DNA of 64,000 nt from Lindgomyces ingoldianus (taxonomy: Eukaryota > Ascomycota > Dothideomycetes > Pleosporales > Lindgomycetaceae). The stretch spans positions 1 to 64,000 of the forward strand of contig NW_022985209.1 of assembly GCF_010093535.1 (NCBI RefSeq). The letters are read 5' to 3'. Shown piece after piece: positions 60,189-64,000 of this stretch (position 1 is the first letter of the stretch; the number at the start of each line of letters is the position of its first letter). The notes under the pieces were generated by a model. The model was given only the letters and a program-made list of their open reading frames with translations. It did not search any database and was not told where the DNA came from. The translations under genes and the position numbers were made by a program.

Positions 60189-61269
60189 ACTTGCTAAACA
60201 GCCCCCTCCTATAAATAGAAGAAATAGGTAAGCTGTAAAGAATAGAATAACTACAGGTTCTACTATTTTTAGTAAAAGGTAGTAAAAAAAGAAGACTATT
60301 TAACATTACACTACCCTATAAAAAACTATAAGTGTAAGGCAGCTAACTACTATAACAAGGAGCACTAAATTTATAAGAAAGAAAAGAACAAGTTTAACAA
60401 CAACTTATAAGATATTAACTTTTACTTTTTAGAAAATAAGAAAGTCCTCTATAACATATTAGCCCTAGTTATAGTAGGATAAGAAGTAGGATAAAGTCTA
60501 ACTACTACCTTTACATTTAAAGAATGCTTAGGATTAGCCCTTATAAACAGTAGATGCACGTTTACTGCAATAGATAGAAACTAGGTAGAATAACAAAACA
60601 TTCTATTTTAAATAAAGAAAGACCTATTTAAGGTAACCTTTACTAATACATCTTTAATAGAATATAGTAAAGGATAAATTAACTTAGAAATGTATAAAAA
60701 AGACCTTAGAACTCTAAACATAAGAAATTAAAAATCTATAAATATACTCTTGTTAAAAGGTAAGTATAACATAATTTTAAGTTATAACTAGCTTAGAAAA
60801 CATAACCTTGCTATTAATTAGAGAATAATAACTATAGAAGGTCCTAAAGACTACGCATGTATAACCTAGTTAGCATGCTATAACAACTTATATTTAGTCT
60901 ATAAATAAGTAAAACAAGGTAGCAGTTACTACCCTAAGAAAAAGAAATTCTAAAAGTTCCCCTATTAAAAACTAAAAGCATAGGTAATAAGACTAATAAA
61001 AAAAAAACTTAAAAAAGTCTCTTATAAGAAGATTAAAGCTAATAAAGATGTAAAATAAATTAGAATCTTTAGAATTTAAGAAAAAGGTAGTATTCCTATT
61101 AAATATAAAGACTATAAGAATATGTTGAAGACGCCTAACAATCTAGGAGAATTGCCTCTACACTAGCCTTAGGATTACACTATTAACCTAGTAAAAAACT
61201 ACAATCTAAAAACCTATAAGCTTTGCCCTTTAATAAGAATATAAAAAAAAGCCCTATAGAAATACGTTA

Positions 61270-61877
61270 ACTAAATGTTAGTATAAGGCTACATTTAGAA
61301 AAGCTACAGCCTAGTTGCGTTAGCAGTAGTTTTTGTAAAAAAGAAAGAAGGAAAAATCTAAGTCTGTTAGAACTATAGAACTTTAAATAATAACACAATC
61401 TAAGACTAATTTCCTCTACTAATTATATAAGATAATATAAACTAACTAAAAGACACCTAGTACTTTATAAAGTTTAATGTACAAGACAGATTTAACAAAA
61501 TAAAGATAAGAGGGAAAGACAAGTAGCTTATAGTATTCTAGACCCTATAGGGACTTGATAAGCTACTAGTAATGCTGTTTAGCTTAACAAACACCCTAGC
61601 AATGTTCTAGTAAATTATTAATATAGCTCTTAACCTATACCTTAATGTCTTTATGTTAGTATACCTAGATAACGTTCTTATCTACTTAAAGGATAGCCTA
61701 GAAAATTATGTATAGAAGGTATAAAAAGTCTTAGAAAAACTAAAAAAGTATAGACTTTATCTACAGCTCTCTAAATGTAAATTTTATGTTACTAAAACAA
61801 AATATTTAGGATTTATAATTAATAGTAAAGAAATAAAGATTAACTTAGCTAAAATATAAAAAGTACTTAAATAGCTA
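61270..61877 (+). pseudogene. Reverse transcriptase of A3, RIP-inactivated
   Basis: Reads SYSLVALAVVFVKKKEG, then LVYLDNVLIYLKDSLENY near 61656-61705 and KYLGFIINSKEIKINLAKI up to the TA at which C4 is inserted. YxDD is YLDN. Stops are TAA/TAG of RIP type. The frame resumes after C4 at 63718. Confidence 0.87.
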
Positions 61878-63715
61878 ACGTACCTAACAGGTTAGCCGGC
61901 CACACGGGTTGGCTAGCTACTTTTGACAAGCCCCTACTAAAACTACTCTATTCTCTTGCAAAACAGCCTACTTTAGCCTTATATAGAGTAATACAACATA
62001 AGATATTATTTAGAGTCTACTTCTACTACTTTTTTACATATACGCAAGTTATGCCTAGTTTAATTGCACTGCCTATATTACCTTTAACTTAGCTTACTTT
62101 TTTTAGCGCGCACCTGCGTCTTTAGCTTTTTCCTATTACTACGCGCTTTAAACTTCTTTAAAGCAGTTAGATAAGCTCTATTCTTAACTATTAAAGTCTT
62201 TTCTGCTTAAATCTGCTTTATTTTATATAATTTATGTTATATAGTAGCCTTATTTACTGCTTAAAGCTTTATAATCTCCTTTTACACTAATACTAGCGTG
62301 TGCGTAATAATTACTGCCCTCTTTAAGACTTTCTTAAAGGCCTTTACTATAAATGTTAGTAAGCTATCTATATGCCTTTAAATTTTTACTTTTATAAGCA
62401 TTAATTATAACTTAAATTTAAAGATATTGCTTAGAGTTTACAACTGCTAGAGCTTATTATTAATAAGTAGTAGTAGTAATAGAGTACATAACTAGATATT
62501 AAAGGCTATTTTAACTTATTCTAGGTTAAATAGAACTAAACTAGCGTCTTAAAACCCTCTTTAGATATTACTAGAATTAATTACTGCATTATAGGCAAGT
62601 ATAAAGCATAGTAGAAACTTAAGTTTTATTATATAAGTAATCTAGTTATGCATAAGATCTTTAGCTTAGCACCTATACACCTTTTTTAAAAGAGTAAAAC
62701 AACCTACATTAAAAGGCTATAGAAAGTGTAATAAGTGTAAAGGCATATAGATAGTAATAATTTTATTCTTTTTATAGCTCTTATAGCTATTAATAATAAA
62801 AAGCTAATAAGCGCCTATAACTCTTCTCTTTATATACTTATTAAAGTGCTTTAACTACTACAGCCTAAGCTTATTTATTGTCTAGCTGTTTTTAAAGACT
62901 ATAATAACTTAGTTTTAAAGCAGATTTTTCTTCTTATACTAAGCAAAAAAGTAATAGCAGCCCTTAAAGATAATAAAGAGTAGAATAGCCTACTTTATTA
63001 TGTTAATACTTTAAATAACTGTTGTTTACTTTTTATTACTTTACTATATTACTTTTAGCTGTCCTTATTTCTCTAAAGTTATAATAACTGCTTTAGTTAA
63101 TATCTAGCCTATTATAAAGCCTAACTTATTAAAGTTATACATGTTTTTATTCTAGATACTATACTTAGCTTTTATGTTAGCTACTAGGCAAAACTAGCCT
63201 TAGATAACCTCTAAATCTTTATAAAGTACTTTTTTATAATTATACTTATAATTAAACTTTATTATAAACTTAAGGCAGTGCTTAACTTATATACTAGGCT
63301 AGTTTAAGCTAACCTAGCCTAGATTACACTCTGTGCGTAAGGAATTAGCTATATTAGCTATAGCTGTAAGCCTAAGGGGAAATCTACATGTAATAAGCTT
63401 AAGTATATACTTAATAACTACCTTTTTTTTAAGCTTAGTTAGATTCCTTAATTTAAGCTAGCATTCTGCTTCTAAAGGCTGTCTAGCGCGTTAATTACTT
63501 AGTGTTATATAAGAGACATTATAGATAGCTGCAGCGTGTTATAAAAAAAGTTTTAAGTTTTATTTAAAAGCCTAAAGAGTAAGCTATATTTAACATTCTT
63601 TAGAAGATTTAATCTAGTGTTGTTGTTAAGGCATTATGTAGATAGGTAGAGTGTGGTAGGGGCTTGGCAAAAGTAGCTGGCTAACCTGTGTGGCCGGCCA
63701 ACCTGTTAGGTACGT
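61878..63715 (-). mobile_element. Pogo-like DNA transposon C4, full-length, RIP-degraded
   Basis: Ends ACGTACCTAACAGG at 61878 and mirrored GGTACGT at 63715, flanked by TA. The A3 sequence on either side joins cleanly when one TA is removed (AATAGCTA then AAACTTATAA, as in A2 without the insert), which proves the TA target duplication. 1838 bp, transposase on the minus strand, destroyed by RIP. Confidence 0.9.
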
Positions 63716-64000
63716 TAAAACTTATAACAGTTAAAAAAGTTAAAGAATTCCTTAGATTATTAGGCTATGTTAAGAGAATAATTAAGGACTACTTAAAGAT
63801 TGCTATACCCCTAATAAATGCTACTACTAAAGAATAAGTAACAGCAAAATTTGTCTAAACCCTACAAATAAATAAGGTGTTTATAACACTAAAACAGGCT
63901 ATAACAGCTAAACTAGTACTAAGGATGTACAACCTACAACTAGAAACTAAGATCTACACAGATGCATCCTTAGGAGCTAGTAGAGCCACACTTTACTAAA

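Larger units (their letters stand above)
57183..64000 (+). mobile_element. Gypsy element A3, nested in the integrase of A2, runs off the window
   Basis: LTR 57183-57772 (590 bp), then the family A interior in the same order as A2: gag from about 57780, the protease-like region near 60550, reverse transcriptase 61270-61870, RNase H from 63718 to the window end (EFLRLLGYV-like, then INKVFITLKQAITAKLVL). The RT-RNase H join is split by transposon C4, and gag/protease by solo LTR S3. The 3' LTR and target duplication (5' flank GACTT) lie outside. Confidence 0.87.

Noticed and set aside
59866..60197. Several 71-86 codon frames
   Set aside because: They lie within solo LTR S3 on both strands; non-coding repeat.

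Overview
The window looks like a nuclear chromosome segment from a filamentous ascomycete (Pezizomycotina). Three things point there: short 45-60 bp GT-AG introns, fungal-only gene families (HET, NACHT/NLR, a C2H2-ankyrin protein with a fungal ubiquitin-like domain, an NRPS condensation relic), and very strong repeat-induced point mutation (RIP). RIP shows as C:G to T:A changes that turn CAA/CAG/TGG codons into TAA/TAG/TGA throughout every long repeat. Roughly two thirds of the window is AT-rich, RIP-degraded transposon; the rest is islands of normal base composition. I saw no rRNA, tRNA or CRISPR array.

Layout. 1-12.9 kb is mostly normal composition: a solo-LTR end (1-45), a dispersed repeat, a three-exon gene with a damaged splice acceptor (544-1743), an NRPS condensation-domain relic (4663-4905), one apparently intact six-exon gene on the minus strand (9716-5054, 1465 aa), a tandemly duplicated dispersed repeat, and a HET-domain fragment (11089-11390). 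12.9-16.6 kb is AT-rich and unrecognisable, fading at 16.6-17.4 kb into a reading frame with a few RIP-type stops and a minisatellite. 18.5-24.5 kb is a cluster of TA-flanked DNA transposons (families C, D and G below) and solo LTRs.

24567-39512 is one Ty3/gypsy element (family B, minus strand) with 290-bp LTRs and an AAACT target duplication. A second complete gypsy element (family A, 25220-32961, 603-bp LTRs, TCTGC duplication) is nested inside it. 39.6-41.8 kb holds a C-element fragment and the 3' end of another A element; 41822-43585 is a pogo-like transposon (E) whose first half escaped RIP. 43.6-49 kb is normal-composition DNA with small or broken genes. 49.15-50.88 kb is an NLR (NACHT) pseudogene with intact Walker motifs but RIP-type stops. 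From 51504 to the end two further A elements are nested, the second inserted in the integrase of the first; both carry later insertions (solo LTRs at 55900-56180 and 59898-60188, a C transposon at 61878-63715).

How it fits together: this is a repeat graveyard beside host genes of the heterokaryon-incompatibility/immunity type. Nested insertions with exact target duplications give a relative order of events. No working transposon protein is visible. The only host gene with a clean full-length model is the 1465-aa ankyrin protein. The most unusual recurring signal is an antisense reading frame with a C-x2-C-x6-C motif near the 3' end of both gypsy families.
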